Assembly: GCF_029223195.1 (NCBI RefSeq)
Contig: NZ_JARHUF010000010.1
Location: forward strand, 1 to 64,000
Length of the DNA stretch: 64,000 nucleotides
Reading direction: 5' to 3'
DNA from: Vibrio sp. CAU 1672
GTDB taxonomy: Bacteria > Pseudomonadota > Gammaproteobacteria > Enterobacterales > Vibrionaceae
The notes beneath the pieces are model-generated. The model did no database searches. It was given only the letters and a program-made list of their open reading frames with translations, and was not told the DNA's origin. Numbering within the stretch: position 1 is the stretch's first letter; each line of letters starts with the position of its first letter. Below, piece by piece: positions 45,729 through 56,148 of the stretch. A program made the translations under genes and the position numbers.

Positions 45729-46988
45729 TTACGCCTGTTGCTTTTGCAGTTCTGGTTGTTCAGCTTCTTCTTCAACAAGGGCATCTACGATCACGGCACA
45801 AGCGGCATCACCGGTGATGTTCAGTGCGGTGCGGATCATGTCGAAGATACGGTCAAGTGCGAATAATAGAGGCAGGCCTTCAATTGGAATGCCAGCGGCC
45901 AGCAGAACGGCAACCACAAGGAAAGATGGACCAGGAACACCAGCCTGACCTACCGCACCCAGTGTAGACGTTATGATGATCGCGATGTATGCCCCCATGC
46001 CCAGATCGATGTTGAACAACTGGGCAAAGAAGATGGCCACCAAACCGTAGTAGATTGCGTTACCAGACATGTTGATGGTCGCGCCCAAAGGAAGTACGAA
46101 AGAGGCGGTTGAGTTTTTTACGCCCAGCTCTTTCTCACAGGTGTCCATTGTGACTGGCAGGGTTGCCATTGACGATGCTGTAGATAGTGCCACTGCTTGT
46201 GGTTTCTTCATCGCTGAGACAAATTTCTTGGCAGAAGTCTTAGTGAATACGTGGACCATAAGAGGGTACACAACAAAACCGAAAATCAGGATCGCAGCTG
46301 TGTATACAACGAAGAGTTTGAATACCACCATCAAAGCGCCAAAGCCGAAAGTACCTACAGCTTCCGCCATCAAACCAAATACGCCAATTGGGGCGATGAT
46401 CATGACTTTGTTAATCATCCACACCATGGCATCAACAATGCAGTTTACGCCATTGATGATCGGCTCACGGCGTTCTTTCGCTTGCTTAGAAATCGCAATA
46501 CCAAAGAACATACAGAATACTAAGATCTGCAGGATGTTCGCTTCGTTCAGTGACTGGAAAACGTTGGTTGGGATCATACCAGTGATGGTTGCCCAGAAAG
46601 TGGGTAGTTCACCTTTTGAAGCGTATTCAGCCGAGAACATGCCTTCTACGCCAGAAACGTCGATGCCCATGCCTGGTTGGAATACTTCACCCATGAATAG
46701 CGCCAGCGATACAGCCAGGGCTGATGTCAGGCCAAAATAGCCTAGTGTTACAAGGCCTACTTTACCTGCTGACTGGCTGTTGCCCAGACCAGCTGCACCT
46801 GAGATCAATGCGACCGCCACCAGAGGGATGACCAGCATTTTAATCAGGTTGATAAAGATAGCACCTAATGGAGCGAACACGGTCGCGCTATGACCCATGA
46901 AGGCACCCACGGCAGTACCTACGATCATTGCAATGACGACCTGAACGCCAATGTTGTTTAGCAAACTCTTCTCTTTTAACACTTCCAT
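45729..46988 (-). CDS. Dicarboxylate/amino acid:cation symporter (DAACS)
   Basis: This 419-residue membrane protein carries the DAACS/GltPh features: IFINLIKMLVIPLVAVALIS, serine-rich hairpin ALSTASSMATLPVTMDTCE, the NMSGNAIYYG substrate/sodium loop, and AGVPGPSFLVVAVLLAAGIP. Members take up glutamate, aspartate or C4-dicarboxylates with sodium or protons. A LacI-type operator-like sequence lies about 180 bases upstream. It separates luxMN from the trp operon. Confidence 0.93.
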   Translation of the reverse strand: MEVLKEKSLLNNIGVQVVIAMIVGTAVGAFMGHSATVFAPLGAIFINLIKMLVIPLVAVALISGAAGLGNSQSAGKVGLVTLGYFGLTSALAVSLALFMGEVFQPGMGIDVSGVEGMFSAEYASKGELPTFWATITGMIPTNVFQSLNEANILQILVFCMFFGIAISKQAKERREPIINGVNCIVDAMVWMINKVMIIAPIGVFGLMAEAVGTFGFGALMVVFKLFVVYTAAILIFGFVVYPLMVHVFTKTSAKKFVSAMKKPQAVALSTASSMATLPVTMDTCEKELGVKNSTASFVLPLGATINMSGNAIYYGLVAIFFAQLFNIDLGMGAYIAIIITSTLGAVGQAGVPGPSFLVVAVLLAAGIPIEGLPLLFALDRIFDMIRTALNITGDAACAVIVDALVEEEAEQPELQKQQA

Positions 46989-47164
46989 AACCTCTGTGCT
47001 AATTAATTATAAAATCCTAAAATTACCCACTAAGTTAAAATACAATTATGGATAATTATATCGATTTGTTTTTTACACTTATCCTTCACAATTGGCAATA
47101 CAAACTCTGTACAAATTACCCTGCTACTTGCGACTTTTTTGATGGGTGATAATTTTTTAATCGA

Positions 47165-47180
47165 TCGCAAACGGTTGCCA
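47165..47180. promoter_or_regulatory. LacI/PurR-type operator-like palindrome
   Basis: The core GCAAACGGTTGC (47167-47178) fits the GCAA-N-CG-N-TT-N-C form of LacI-family operators, PurR included. It is upstream of the symporter start. Binding and regulator identity are inference. Confidence 0.3.
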
Positions 47181-47268
47181 TTGACTTGTGGTATGAATGT
47201 GACGCTTGGTATTGATAAGCTTGCTGGTTGATATTGGGGGAGACATGAGCGTGAGATGTAACGGAAAT

Positions 47269-47301
47269 GATCGATCTCTCAGGTGTGATAAGAGATCGAT
47301 C
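47269..47301 (-). terminator. Hairpin at the end of the trp operon
   Basis: GATCGATCTCT (47269-47279) and AGAGATCGATC (47291-47301) are exact inverted copies around an 11-base loop, 25 bases after the trpA stop. The T tract on the minus strand is short (TCATTTCC). Confidence 0.75.
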
Positions 47302-47325
47302 TGATACGTAAAGATTAGTAGTACG

Positions 47326-48132
47326 TTATTTTTGTGTTGCAGCTTTCATGGCAGAGACAAATTCGCCCAGTTTATCCAGCATGATTTGTGGCTGTTCAAT
47401 GTTTGTTTCAATAAGCTTCACCACCGCAGATCCGGATATTGCACCGGCGGCACCCGATACCAGTGCTTGTTTCACTTGCTCTGGCTCGGAAATACCAAAA
47501 CCGAGCAGCGCTGGTGGCGCGTCAAATTGCTTGAGTTTCTCCAGCATGTGACCGACCGGCATATTGGCTTTGGTTTCGGCGCCGGTTACACCTGCGCGTG
47601 AAAGCAGGTAAGTGTAACCACCGCTTAGTTCAGAGACTTGTTTTAAGGTCTCATCACTGGCTGTCGGAGGAGCGATAAAGATCGGGTGAATGCCAAACTT
47701 CTCCGCCGCTGCAACAAACTCGGCACTTTCGTTAGTGGGTACGTCAGCGATAAGAACCGAATCAATACCGGCGTTGGCACAGCGCTCATAAAAGTTCTCG
47801 ATACCACCGGAGAACACCAGGTTAGCGTACATTAGCAGGCCAATCGGAAGGTCCGGGTATTTGGCACGGATTTTACCGATTTGCTCAAAACAGATTTCCG
47901 GTGTCGCCCCTGAATCTAACGCACGAATATTGGCACCCTGAATCGTTGGGCCATCCGCAAGCGGGTCGGAAAAAGGAATCCCCAGCTCCAGGGCATCAGC
48001 TCCTGATTCAACCAGCGTTTCCATGATCTGGTATGATTGTTCCGCGTTTGGATCGCAAACAGTGACGAACGGAACAAATGCACCTTGGTTTTTCTCATTC
48101 AGGCGCGCAAACATCTTCTCATAACGACTCAT
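47326..48132 (-). CDS. trpA: Tryptophan synthase alpha subunit
   Basis: This 268-residue TIM barrel cleaves indole-3-glycerol phosphate to indole and glyceraldehyde 3-phosphate. Catalytic Glu is in [20 protein letters not shown] (the downstream Asp of the same loop also present), with [15 protein letters not shown] and the phosphate loop [10 protein letters not shown]. Its ATG overlaps the trpB stop as TAATG, so translation is coupled. It is the last gene of the operon. Confidence 0.97.
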   Translation of the reverse strand: MSRYEKMFARLNEKNQGAFVPFVTVCDPNAEQSYQIMETLVESGADALELGIPFSDPLADGPTIQGANIRALDSGATPEICFEQIGKIRAKYPDLPIGLLMYANLVFSGGIENFYERCANAGIDSVLIADVPTNESAEFVAAAEKFGIHPIFIAPPTASDETLKQVSELSGGYTYLLSRAGVTGAETKANMPVGHMLEKLKQFDAPPALLGFGISEPEQVKQALVSGAAGAISGSAVVKLIETNIEQPQIMLDKLGEFVSAMKAATQK

Positions 48133-49322
48133 TAGATCACTCCTTTTTCTTCTAGGATGGCGTGCACGGTGAAGATGTCTTTGTCACCACGACCGGACAG
48201 GTTGACTACCAATAGTTGCTCTTTTTCCGGATTCTCCCGTGCCATGCGTAGCGCAAACGCTAATGCATGTGACGATTCTAATGCCGGGATTATGCCTTCA
48301 TTGCGCGCAAGCTCCTGGAAGGCTTCCAGTGCCTCGTCGTCGGTGACGTTGCCGTATTCGGCCCGGCCAATCGCATTGAGGTGGGCGTGCTGAGGGCCGA
48401 CAGACGGGAAATCCAGTCCGGCCGATACCGAATAAGACTCTTCAACCTGGCCATTTGGATCTTGCATTAACGGCGCCTTCATACCAAAGAAGATACCGGT
48501 TTTTCCATGCTTGAGTGGTGCTCCGTGTTGGTCGGTATCAATCCCTTTCCCTGCTGGCTCGACCCCGATCAGGCGAACGCTTTCTTCTTCAATAAAGTCG
48601 GCGAACATACCAATCGCATTGGAGCCGCCACCGACACAGGCGATCACCGCATCTGGCAGGCGGCCTTCACGCGCCAGGATTTGGTTTTTGGTCTCTTCGC
48701 CGATCATACGCTGGAATTCACGGACGATGGTCGGGAATGGGTGAGGCCCCGCCGCAGTGCCGAGCAGGTAGTGTGCGTCTTCATAAGTAGCCGACCAGTC
48801 CCGCAGCGCTTCATTGCAGGCGTCTTTTAGTGTGGCAGAACCAGAGTGAACCGGGATCACTTCCGCGCCCATCAGTTTCATGCGGAACACGTTCGGGCTT
48901 TGGCGCTCAACGTCTTTGGCGCCCATATAAACGCGGCATTTAAGACCAAGCAGCGCACACGCAAGAGCAGTAGCAACACCGTGTTGACCCGCGCCTGTTT
49001 CGGCGATGATTTCGTTTTTGCCCATGCGTTTTGCCAGCAGTGCCTGACCTAGTACCTGGTTGGTTTTATGTGCACCGCCATGAAGCAGATCTTCACGCTT
49101 GAGGTACAGTTTGGTTTTTGTGCCTTTGGTCAGGTTACGAGTCAGCGTCAGTGCCGTTGGGCGACCCGCGTATTCTTGCAGCAGCGTCATGAACTCGCTG
49201 CGGAATTCTGGGTCTTGCTGTGCGTCAATAAAGGCTTGCTCCAGTTGATCCAACGCCGGAACCAGAATTTGCGGAACGTACTGACCGCCGTATTCGCCAA
49301 AGTAGGCATTTAGTTTTGCCAT
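48132..49322 (-). CDS. trpB: Tryptophan synthase beta subunit
   Basis: This 396-residue PLP enzyme joins indole with serine. The cofactor lysine is in [20 protein letters not shown] and the phosphate loop is [12 protein letters not shown]. It matches E. coli TrpB (397 aa). It overlaps trpA by one base and follows trpCF after 24 bases. Confidence 0.98.
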   Translation of the reverse strand: MAKLNAYFGEYGGQYVPQILVPALDQLEQAFIDAQQDPEFRSEFMTLLQEYAGRPTALTLTRNLTKGTKTKLYLKREDLLHGGAHKTNQVLGQALLAKRMGKNEIIAETGAGQHGVATALACALLGLKCRVYMGAKDVERQSPNVFRMKLMGAEVIPVHSGSATLKDACNEALRDWSATYEDAHYLLGTAAGPHPFPTIVREFQRMIGEETKNQILAREGRLPDAVIACVGGGSNAIGMFADFIEEESVRLIGVEPAGKGIDTDQHGAPLKHGKTGIFFGMKAPLMQDPNGQVEESYSVSAGLDFPSVGPQHAHLNAIGRAEYGNVTDDEALEAFQELARNEGIIPALESSHALAFALRMARENPEKEQLLVVNLSGRGDKDIFTVHAILEEKGVI

Positions 49323-49346
49323 GGTGATCTTCCTTTTCGTAAACTT

Positions 49347-50795
49347 TTAGTAGTTGCGAATTGCAGCAAAGGCTTGTTGCAACTTCTGTGAATCTTTTTT
49401 GCCTGGTGCGCTTTCGACACCGGAATTTAAATCTAAACCCAGACAGCCGAGTGTTGCGGCTTGTTGGGCATTGTCTGGCGTCAATCCTCCTGCCAGCATG
49501 ATTTGGCTCGGATCGCCAATCAGGCTCCAGTCAAACACTTCGCCTGTTCCACCAGACTGGTTGCCAACCCGTGCATCAAGTAGATGACGGTCAATGTTTT
49601 CGCTCAGCAGGGCAGGTCGTGCCTCTTTGACGCCATACGCTTTCCAAATCTCGATACTGGCAGGCAGCTCGGCTTTTAGTTGATTCGCGTAATTTTGATC
49701 TTCCTCACCATGCAGCTGAATGGCTTTTAGGCCCAGAGAGGTGGCAACTGACACCACGAAATCAACCGGGTGGTTTTGGAACACGCCCACATAATCAAGC
49801 GGCGCACCACTCATGGTCAGGCGTGCGCTTTCCAAGTCCACCGCTCGCGGAGATTTTTCCACGAAAATCAGTCCACCAAATACCGCCCCCGCCTGGTACG
49901 CTTTGGCAGCGTCGTCAGGGTGGGTCAGGCCACATACCTTGTTTTCTCCCAGCGTAATTTTGCGGACAGCCAGTTCGAGGTTGTGTTCTGCCATTAGCGA
50001 GCTGCCAATCAGAAAGCCATCCGCGTATTCAGCCAGTTCACGCACCTGCTGGTGGGTGTAAATGCCGGACTCTGAAATCACCGTTGCGTCAGGCGCGAGT
50101 TGACGAATTGTCGGTGCAAGCTGTTTGGTTCGGTTGAGGTCGGTGCTCAAATCACGCAGATTGCGGTTGTTGATGCCAATAACACGAGCCTTCAGTTTAA
50201 CGGCCCGCTGAAGTTCTTCTTCGTTGCTGACCTCCGTCAGGATGCCCATATTCAGGCTGTGCGCTGCTTCCGCCAGAGCGTGGTACTGGTCATCATTCAG
50301 TACCGACAACATCAGCAGTACGGCATCGGCACCATAATGGCGCGCAAGATAAACCTGGTAGGTATCGATCATAAAGTCTTTACACAAAACCGGTTGGCTT
50401 ACCTGGCTGCGCACTTGCGGAATGAAGTCGAAGTTACCCTGGAAATATTTCTCATCAGTCAGCACAGAAATAGCATCAGCATGACGGTTATAAACCGATG
50501 CGATGTAATTTAAATCGAAGTCATCGCGGATCAGGCCTTTTGATGGCGAGGCTTTTTTGCATTCGGTGATAAACACGGTGTTGTCACCACTCAGGGCGTC
50601 ATAAAAACTGCGTTCAGAGGGCTCTAATTCGGACTGGAACGTACTCAGATGCTGCAGTGCTTTGCGTTCTGCCACCCATTGGTATTTATCGCGAACAATC
50701 TTGGCCAGTACTTCTGCCATTTCAGCTTCTTGTTTTGAAACGTGTTCAGACAGGTTGTCAGCTTGTTGCGTGTTGAAGTCAGTCATCTGCATCAT
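49347..50795 (-). CDS. trpCF: Fused indole-3-glycerol-phosphate synthase/PRA isomerase
   Basis: The 482-residue bifunctional protein has an N-terminal IGPS barrel (VFITECKKASPSKGLIRDDF, PVLCKDFMIDTYQVYLARHY, GINNRNLRDLSTDL) to about residue 280. A C-terminal PRA isomerase barrel follows (KVCGLTHPDDAAKAYQAGAV, LAGGLTPDNAQQ, GLDLNSGVESAPGKKD). The fusion is as in enterics. The ring-closing and isomerising steps thus sit on one chain. Confidence 0.96.
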   Translation of the reverse strand: MMQMTDFNTQQADNLSEHVSKQEAEMAEVLAKIVRDKYQWVAERKALQHLSTFQSELEPSERSFYDALSGDNTVFITECKKASPSKGLIRDDFDLNYIASVYNRHADAISVLTDEKYFQGNFDFIPQVRSQVSQPVLCKDFMIDTYQVYLARHYGADAVLLMLSVLNDDQYHALAEAAHSLNMGILTEVSNEEELQRAVKLKARVIGINNRNLRDLSTDLNRTKQLAPTIRQLAPDATVISESGIYTHQQVRELAEYADGFLIGSSLMAEHNLELAVRKITLGENKVCGLTHPDDAAKAYQAGAVFGGLIFVEKSPRAVDLESARLTMSGAPLDYVGVFQNHPVDFVVSVATSLGLKAIQLHGEEDQNYANQLKAELPASIEIWKAYGVKEARPALLSENIDRHLLDARVGNQSGGTGEVFDWSLIGDPSQIMLAGGLTPDNAQQAATLGCLGLDLNSGVESAPGKKDSQKLQQAFAAIRNY

Positions 50796-50799
50796 TTCC

Positions 50800-51798
50800 T
50801 TAAGCGTGTGCGGCGAGTCGCTGTACCAACTGGTAAGCCTTGCCGGAATTCATGGCATCAATCGCTTGTTGCGCATTGGCTTTCAAATCTTCATGGCCAA
50901 ACAGACGCATCAGCAAAGCAACGTTAGCGGCAACGGCACCAAGTTGAGCCTCGGTTCCTTTACCCGTGAGCATGTTCGTGATGATGGCTTTGTTCTCTTC
51001 TGGATCGCCACCTTTAATCGCTTCCAGCGGGTGTGCTTGTAAGCCGAAATCTTCTGGGCTCAGGGTGTATTCAGTGATCTTGCCATCTTTTATTTCCGCA
51101 ACCGTGGTCGGGCCGTGAATGGCGACTTCATCCAGCCCGCTACCGTGTACCACCGCGGCGCGTTTCATACCCATTTGTAGCATGGTTTCAGCGATAGGAC
51201 GAACCAGTTCTTCACTGTAAACCCCCATTAATTCAATGTTGGGACGCGCAGGGTTAATCAGTGGACCAAGAATGTTGAAGATAGTACGCGTTTTCATGGT
51301 CTGACGAACTGGCATCGCGTGGCGCACTCCGCCGTGATATTGCGGCGCGAACAGGAACGCTACCCCGATATCATCCACCGCTTTGCGGGTGTCTTCGGCA
51401 CTCATGGCCAGATTGATGCCAAAGGAGTCAAGCAAGTCGGAAGAGCCGGATTTGCTCGACACGCTGCGGTTACCGTGCTTGGCCACTTTCAGGCCACACG
51501 CTGCCGCAACGAATGCTGCTGTGGTCGATATATTAATGGTGTTGTGGCCGTCCCCCCCGGTGCCGACGATGTCGGCAAAATCGTAATCCGGGCGTGGAAA
51601 CGGGTTGGCATTGGCCAGCAGTGCTTTGGCCGCGCCGGCGATTTCATCCGGCGTCTCGCCTTTGATTTTCAGTGCGGTCAGTGCTGCGGCCATCAGAATC
51701 GGGTCGAGCTCACCGCGGATAATGGTGTCAAATAACTGTTGGCTTTCTTCCTGAGTCAGCGATTGTTGCGCGTATAACTTATTGATGATCTTTTCCAT
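50800..51798 (-). CDS. trpD: Anthranilate phosphoribosyltransferase
   Basis: This 332-residue enzyme attaches phosphoribosyl to anthranilate. It has the PRPP loop [17 protein letters not shown] and [20 protein letters not shown]. Unlike E. coli, where TrpG and TrpD are fused, here TrpD stands alone, as usual in Vibrio. It lies four bases upstream of trpCF and eleven bases after trpG. Confidence 0.97.
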   Translation of the reverse strand: MEKIINKLYAQQSLTQEESQQLFDTIIRGELDPILMAAALTALKIKGETPDEIAGAAKALLANANPFPRPDYDFADIVGTGGDGHNTINISTTAAFVAAACGLKVAKHGNRSVSSKSGSSDLLDSFGINLAMSAEDTRKAVDDIGVAFLFAPQYHGGVRHAMPVRQTMKTRTIFNILGPLINPARPNIELMGVYSEELVRPIAETMLQMGMKRAAVVHGSGLDEVAIHGPTTVAEIKDGKITEYTLSPEDFGLQAHPLEAIKGGDPEENKAIITNMLTGKGTEAQLGAVAANVALLMRLFGHEDLKANAQQAIDAMNSGKAYQLVQRLAAHA

Positions 51799-51809
51799 GA
51801 TGATTCTCC

Positions 51810-52397
51810 TTACTCAGCCTTCTCAAGCGCCCATGCAATGGCATTGGTTAACAGTGTCGCGCCATAGGTGGTCATAATCGATTCCGGGTGGAACTGGAAT
51901 CCGCACACTTTATCTTGCTCCTGTACCACCGACATCACCAAGTTATCCACCTCTGCGGTGACAGTCAGGCTTTCCGGGACTTTGGTCGCCACCAATGAGT
52001 GGTAACGGGCAATCGCCAGTGGTGACGGCAGATTGGTGTAGGTTGCGTGATTCTGGTGCGCCATCATCGAGACTTTTCCGTGTACGATTTCTCCCGCTCC
52101 GGCAACGGTGCCGCCGTAGGCTTCGACAATGGCCTGGTGGCCCAAACAAATTCCGATCATCGGCACTTTGCCTTTTAAGCGCTGGATCAGCTCGGGCATC
52201 GAACCTGCCTCAGATGGTGCCCCGGGCCCCGGTGAAAGCAAAACAACCGGGTTTTCCAGTTTGTTCACTGCGTGTTCAATGGTTTCGGCTGGAATGTGAT
52301 TGCGGTAAATTTTGACTGAGTGGCCCAGTGAACGGAACTGAGCTACAAGGTTGTAGGTAAACGAGTCAAAGTTATCGATAAATACGATGTTGGCCAT
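51810..52397 (-). CDS. trpG: Anthranilate synthase glutamine amidotransferase subunit
   Basis: The 195-residue class I amidotransferase has the nucleophile Cys in [16 protein letters not shown] and the His-Glu pair in [14 protein letters not shown]. It supplies ammonia to TrpE. It is a separate gene, six bases after trpE. Confidence 0.97.
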   Translation of the reverse strand: MANIVFIDNFDSFTYNLVAQFRSLGHSVKIYRNHIPAETIEHAVNKLENPVVLLSPGPGAPSEAGSMPELIQRLKGKVPMIGICLGHQAIVEAYGGTVAGAGEIVHGKVSMMAHQNHATYTNLPSPLAIARYHSLVATKVPESLTVTAEVDNLVMSVVQEQDKVCGFQFHPESIMTTYGATLLTNAIAWALEKAE

Positions 52398-52403
52398 GAG
52401 CTG

Positions 52404-53981
52404 CTACTCCTTATGTGCCGATTGCAGATGAGCTGATTGAATCGCGGAAATAACCGCCTGTGCTTTTCCGCGGGTTTCATCAGCTTCTGCCTGGGGGTCA
52501 GAATCGAATACCACCCCTGCGCCTGCTTGTACTTGAGCGATGCCGTTTTCCACATACGCTGAGCGGATCACGATACAGGTGTCCAGCGTACCTTCGCCGG
52601 TCAGGTAGCCGACCGCACCGCCATAGCTGCCGCGGCGGGCCCCTTCCACGTCTCGGATCAGCTGCATGGCACGAATCTTCGGCGCACCAGTAAGAGTGCC
52701 CATGTTCATACAGGCTTGGTAAGCGTGCAGCGCGTCCAGATCGCCACGCAGTTGACCAACCACGCGAGATACCAGGTGCATCACATGGCTGTAACGGTCT
52801 ACTTTGAGCAGGTCTGCGACATGCCGGGTACCAGCTTGAGAGATACGTGCCACGTCGTTACGCGCGAGGTCAACCAGCATCATGTGCTCGGCGTTTTCCT
52901 TTTTGTCCGTACGCAGTTCAAGTTCGATGCGGCTATCTAGATCAAAATCGATTTCGCCGTTTGGACGCTTACCCCGACGGCGAGTGCCCGCAATGGGGTA
53001 GATCTCGATTTGGTTGGTCGCGGTCTCGTATTTCAGTGCACTTTCGGGTGAGGCGCCAAACAGGGTAAACAGCTCGTCCTGCATGTAGAACATGTAAGGG
53101 CTGGGGTTGCTCTGTTTCAGTTCTTTGTATGCTGCTAACGGTGAAGGACACGGCAGGGTGAAACGGCGAGAAGGCACCACCTGGAAAATATCGCCCTTTA
53201 CTACATACTCTTTCAAATCGCGAACGATCTGGCAGAAATCTTGATCGGAAATACTTGGTTGAGCGGCAACATTGGCAACTTGGGTCGCACCTGGCAGAGG
53301 CTTTGGTGAAGCACATTGCGCGCTAATATCAGCAATGCGAGTCTCTAACGCTGCTTTCTGTGAATCATCAACAAACAGGGTTGCCTGCAACTGGCAAGAT
53401 TCGGTCTGGTGATCGATAACAAGTAAGGTTTCTGCTACGTAGAACACGTAATCGGGACATTGACTGGCCGGTTCTGCGTCGCCCAGCGGTTCGAAGCTGG
53501 CGACTAAATCATACGCAAATAATCCCCCCAGGAAGATCGCGTGTTTGTCTTGCTGGGAAAGATCGAAACTGTGCTGAACCAGACGCAACGCATCGAATGA
53601 AGACGCTTCACTCAGTCGGGAGTCTTCATCCAGCGTGTCGCATGGCTGAGTGAATTCCAGTGTCAGGGTCTGACCATCAAACTGGCTGCTGATTTTACTG
53701 CGTACATTTTGATTCAGGTGTGCGAGCAAGTTCCTACCGTTTTCCGTCAGGGCTTGCATGCGAACTGTATGACCGTGGCACACGATGCGCACGGCCGAAT
53801 CGACAATTAACAACGATTTTAGGTTTTGCTTGGAATCAATTTCTGCTGATTCAAGCAATAAGCTGTCGGTTTTGTTCTCACACAGGGTATGGAACAAGCG
53901 GGTTGGATCTGAAGCATATGGCACGGCAGCTGTTAGCACTTCGAGTTGTCCGAGATTCTTAATTTGTATGGCCTTGTTCAC
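52404..53981 (-). CDS. trpE: Anthranilate synthase component I
   Basis: The 525-residue enzyme converts chorismate and ammonia to anthranilate. It retains the tryptophan feedback motif LLLESAEIDSKQNLKSLLIV near residue 40 and the catalytic core (SPYMFYMQDELFTLFGASPE, IYPIAGTRRRG, LVDLARNDVARI, GTLTGAPKIRAMQLI). I start at the GTG at 53981 because AGGAGG lies four to five bases before it; the frame upstream to 54044 reads through the leader region. It is preceded by the trp leader and attenuator. Confidence 0.95.
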   Translation of the reverse strand: MNKAIQIKNLGQLEVLTAAVPYASDPTRLFHTLCENKTDSLLLESAEIDSKQNLKSLLIVDSAVRIVCHGHTVRMQALTENGRNLLAHLNQNVRSKISSQFDGQTLTLEFTQPCDTLDEDSRLSEASSFDALRLVQHSFDLSQQDKHAIFLGGLFAYDLVASFEPLGDAEPASQCPDYVFYVAETLLVIDHQTESCQLQATLFVDDSQKAALETRIADISAQCASPKPLPGATQVANVAAQPSISDQDFCQIVRDLKEYVVKGDIFQVVPSRRFTLPCPSPLAAYKELKQSNPSPYMFYMQDELFTLFGASPESALKYETATNQIEIYPIAGTRRRGKRPNGEIDFDLDSRIELELRTDKKENAEHMMLVDLARNDVARISQAGTRHVADLLKVDRYSHVMHLVSRVVGQLRGDLDALHAYQACMNMGTLTGAPKIRAMQLIRDVEGARRGSYGGAVGYLTGEGTLDTCIVIRSAYVENGIAQVQAGAGVVFDSDPQAEADETRGKAQAVISAIQSAHLQSAHKE

Positions 53982-54107
53982 AAGACCTCCTTGTAGCTGT
54001 TTACATCGTCCTGTCGTACATAGTCGCACAAAGCAAACGTTCACCCAATGGCGTTTTGGCCTGATTCGCTGAATGTTTAAGCAATTAACTGTGAGATAAA
54101 CGACAAA

Positions 54108-54136
54108 TTAAAAAGCCCGCTTTGGAAGCGGGCTTT
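54108..54136 (-). terminator. trp attenuator
   Basis: AAAGCCCGCTT (54112-54122) and AAGCGGGCTTT (54126-54136) form an 11-bp GC-rich stem, followed on the minus strand by TTTTTAATTT. It lies between trpL and trpE and is the transcription attenuator. Confidence 0.93.
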
Positions 54137-54155
54137 GCGAATTTAGATTCTTTAA

Positions 54156-54281
54156 TCAGAAATGCACTGGTGCCCACCCGGATGTTTTCCAAGTACGCCA
54201 CCAAGACAGATCCGCGGAATGCGCCTGATTCAGATGAATCGCAATTTTCGCTTTCTGCTGGTAGTTAAACTCTTGTAACAT
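54156..54281 (-). CDS. trpL: trp operon leader peptide (41 aa)
   Basis: The short frame starts at 54281 (MLQEFNYQQKAKIAIHLNQA) and contains HSADLSWWRTWKTSGWAPVH, with four tryptophan codons in ten residues, two of them adjacent. It ends 20 bases before the attenuator stem. Ribosome stalling at the Trp codons when charged tRNA-Trp is scarce should favour the antiterminator. At 41 residues it is longer than the E. coli leader (14). A GGCTCACC stretch precedes the ATG with only weak ribosome site character. Confidence 0.92.
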   Translation of the reverse strand: MLQEFNYQQKAKIAIHLNQAHSADLSWWRTWKTSGWAPVHF

Positions 54282-54313
54282 GGTGAGCCTTAATTCATGT
54301 GTTTTGTATTTGT

Positions 54314-54347
54314 GTACTAGTTAACTAGTGCAAGGGTGAAAAGTCAA
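54314..54347 (-). promoter_or_regulatory. trp promoter and TrpR operator
   Basis: On the minus strand TTGACT (54342-54347) and TTAACT (54319-54324) are spaced by 17 bases. The -10 box is inside the palindrome GTACTAGTTAACTAGTGC (54314-54331), whose centre ACTAGTTAACTAGT matches the E. coli trp operator. TrpR bound with tryptophan would block polymerase. Confidence 0.95.
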
Positions 54348-54376
54348 CCCCAAAACCGCACTAAATTACGAAAAAT

Positions 54377-55249
54377 ATGAGAATAGATTTACACAGCCAT
54401 ACCACCGCTTCTGACGGAAGGTTTACACCGCAAGAACTGGTCGACCGCGCGTTGAGCTTTGGTGTTGAGGTTTTGGCCATCACGGATCACGATACGCTGG
54501 ATGGGCTGATGGTCGCGAAAAAGTACATCACCGAGAAGCAGCTGCCATTACAATTAATTAATGGTATTGAAATTTCGACTGTGTGGCAGAATAAAGACAT
54601 ACATATCGTGGGATTAAACGTTGATCCGGATAATGCGACGCTCAATACTTTGATTGCACAGCAACAACAGCACCGTATTGCCCGGGCTGAACTCATTGCC
54701 CAGCGGCTGCAAAAAGCAACCCGGGAAGGGGTGTTGGCCGAGGTGCAGCAAATTGCCAACGGTGCCCCGGTGACACGTGCGCATTTTGCTAAGTGGCTGG
54801 TGGACAGCGGCTATGTGAAAAACATGCAACAGGTGTTCAAAAAATACCTGACGCGTGGAAACCCAGGTTATGTTCCGCCCAACTGGTGCTCGATGAATGA
54901 TGCCATCAATGCCATTCATGCAGCAGGAGGCCAGGCAGTGCTGGCGCATCCCGGTCGCTATCAACTAACCGCGAAGTGGCTGAAACGCCTGTTGACCGCG
55001 TTTGTTGAGGCCGGGGGCGATGCGATGGAAGTGTCGCAACCACAACAAGCCCCACAAGAAAAGCGCAACTTGGGCGATTATGCTATACAATACAAACTAT
55101 TAGCTTCCCAAGGTAGTGATTTTCATTATCCATCCCCCTGGATGGAATTGGGAAGAAACCTCTGGTTACCCGCAGGTGTCGAACCAGTATGGAAAGATTG
55201 GGGGATTGAGCCATCTCTGGCTGTAACAGCTCAGGATGACACTCCATAG
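54377..55249 (+). CDS. rnm: RNase RNM (YciV/TrpH family PHP phosphoesterase)
   Basis: This 290-residue PHP-domain protein has [47 protein letters not shown] and [10 protein letters not shown], the metal-binding His/Asp set. E. coli RNM trims 5' ends of rRNA and degrades short RNA in the 5'-3' direction. It is divergent to the trp operon and shares its 95-base control region, as in enterics. Confidence 0.94.
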   Translation: MRIDLHSHTTASDGRFTPQELVDRALSFGVEVLAITDHDTLDGLMVAKKYITEKQLPLQLINGIEISTVWQNKDIHIVGLNVDPDNATLNTLIAQQQQHRIARAELIAQRLQKATREGVLAEVQQIANGAPVTRAHFAKWLVDSGYVKNMQQVFKKYLTRGNPGYVPPNWCSMNDAINAIHAAGGQAVLAHPGRYQLTAKWLKRLLTAFVEAGGDAMEVSQPQQAPQEKRNLGDYAIQYKLLASQGSDFHYPSPWMELGRNLWLPAGVEPVWKDWGIEPSLAVTAQDDTP

Positions 55250-55286
55250 AATATAGAGCCGAGAGGCTCGATAACGAGGAATTATA

Positions 55287-55907
55287 ATGAGCCAGTTTTT
55301 TTACGTTCATCCAGAAAACCCACAGGCTCGCTTGATCAATCAAGCCGTAGCAATCATTCGTAATGGCGGGGTGGTGGTCTACCCGACTGACTCTGGCTAC
55401 GCGTTGGGATGCCAGCTGGAAAACAAACAAGCCCTGGAGCGTATCTGCCAGATCCGCCGCCTGAATGATAAACACAACTTTACGTTATTGTGTCGTGATT
55501 TGTCGGAAATATCGCTGTATGCGCGCGTCGATAACACTGCGTTTCGTTTGCTGAAGAACAATACTCCGGGGCCTTATACCTTTATTTTTAAAGGCACTAA
55601 AGAGGTACCGCGTCGCCTGATGAATGCCAAGCGCAAAACCATTGGTATCCGTGTACCTGATAACCGTATTGCACTGGACTTGCTTGAAGCACTGGGCGAG
55701 CCGTTAATGTCGACGTCACTTATCCTGCCGGGTAATGAAGTTACAGAATCCGATCCTGAAGAGATCCGTGACAAGCTGGAACACGCGGTAGACGTGATTC
55801 TCAATGGTGGTTATCTGGGTGAGCAGCCGACCACTGTCATTGATTTCAGCGATGATCAGCCGGTATTGGTGCGCCAAGGTGCCGGTGACCCGTCACCGTT
55901 TGAATAA
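55287..55907 (+). CDS. yciO: YciO, TsaC/Sua5-like protein
   Basis: The 206-residue protein has the YrdC fold: AVAIIRNGGVVVYPTDSGYA, KHNFTLLCRDL, GPYTFIFKGT, RKTIGIRVPDNRIA and LMSTSLILPG. YciO is a paralogue of TsaC, the enzyme for the threonylcarbamoyl group on tRNA, and has weak activity of that type. The order rnm-yciO-rluB matches E. coli. Confidence 0.94.
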   Translation: MSQFFYVHPENPQARLINQAVAIIRNGGVVVYPTDSGYALGCQLENKQALERICQIRRLNDKHNFTLLCRDLSEISLYARVDNTAFRLLKNNTPGPYTFIFKGTKEVPRRLMNAKRKTIGIRVPDNRIALDLLEALGEPLMSTSLILPGNEVTESDPEEIRDKLEHAVDVILNGGYLGEQPTTVIDFSDDQPVLVRQGAGDPSPFE

Positions 55908-55919
55908 CCCGATTTACTC

Positions 55920-55943
55920 AGGAGGCATAATGCCTCCTTTTTT
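55920..55943 (+). terminator. Terminator of yciO
   Basis: AGGAGGCA (55920-55927), loop TAA, TGCCTCCT (55931-55938), then a T run. Confidence 0.9.
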
Positions 55944-56148
55944 AGCGCCGGAGCATGGGTCTGTTAGCGTGTTTGCCAGCCCGGTTGCAAAGGTGAATTA
56001 CGGTAAGTGGAAGTGGCGACGATTTCACTTACATTGGCTACGATTATCTCGTATAATGTCCGACCGAAAAAATCCCAGGTCGTTGGGTAAAGCATAATGT
56101 AGGCCATTCCGGTCTAGACGTCTGTGAAGACGACACATAGGTAGATAA

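Larger units (their letters stand above)
46989..47325. other. 337-bp gap between the symporter and trpA
   Basis: This gap contains the AT-rich promoter zone of the minus-strand symporter, a LacI/PurR-like palindrome (47165-47180) and the trp operon hairpin (47269-47301). No gene is seen on either strand. Confidence 0.6.

Noticed and set aside
56116..56123. A perfect AGACGTCT met box upstream of rluB
   Set aside because: It is a single box; the flanking octamers (TCCGGTCT and GTGAAGAC) are poor matches, and MetJ needs adjacent boxes. RluB has no methionine link.
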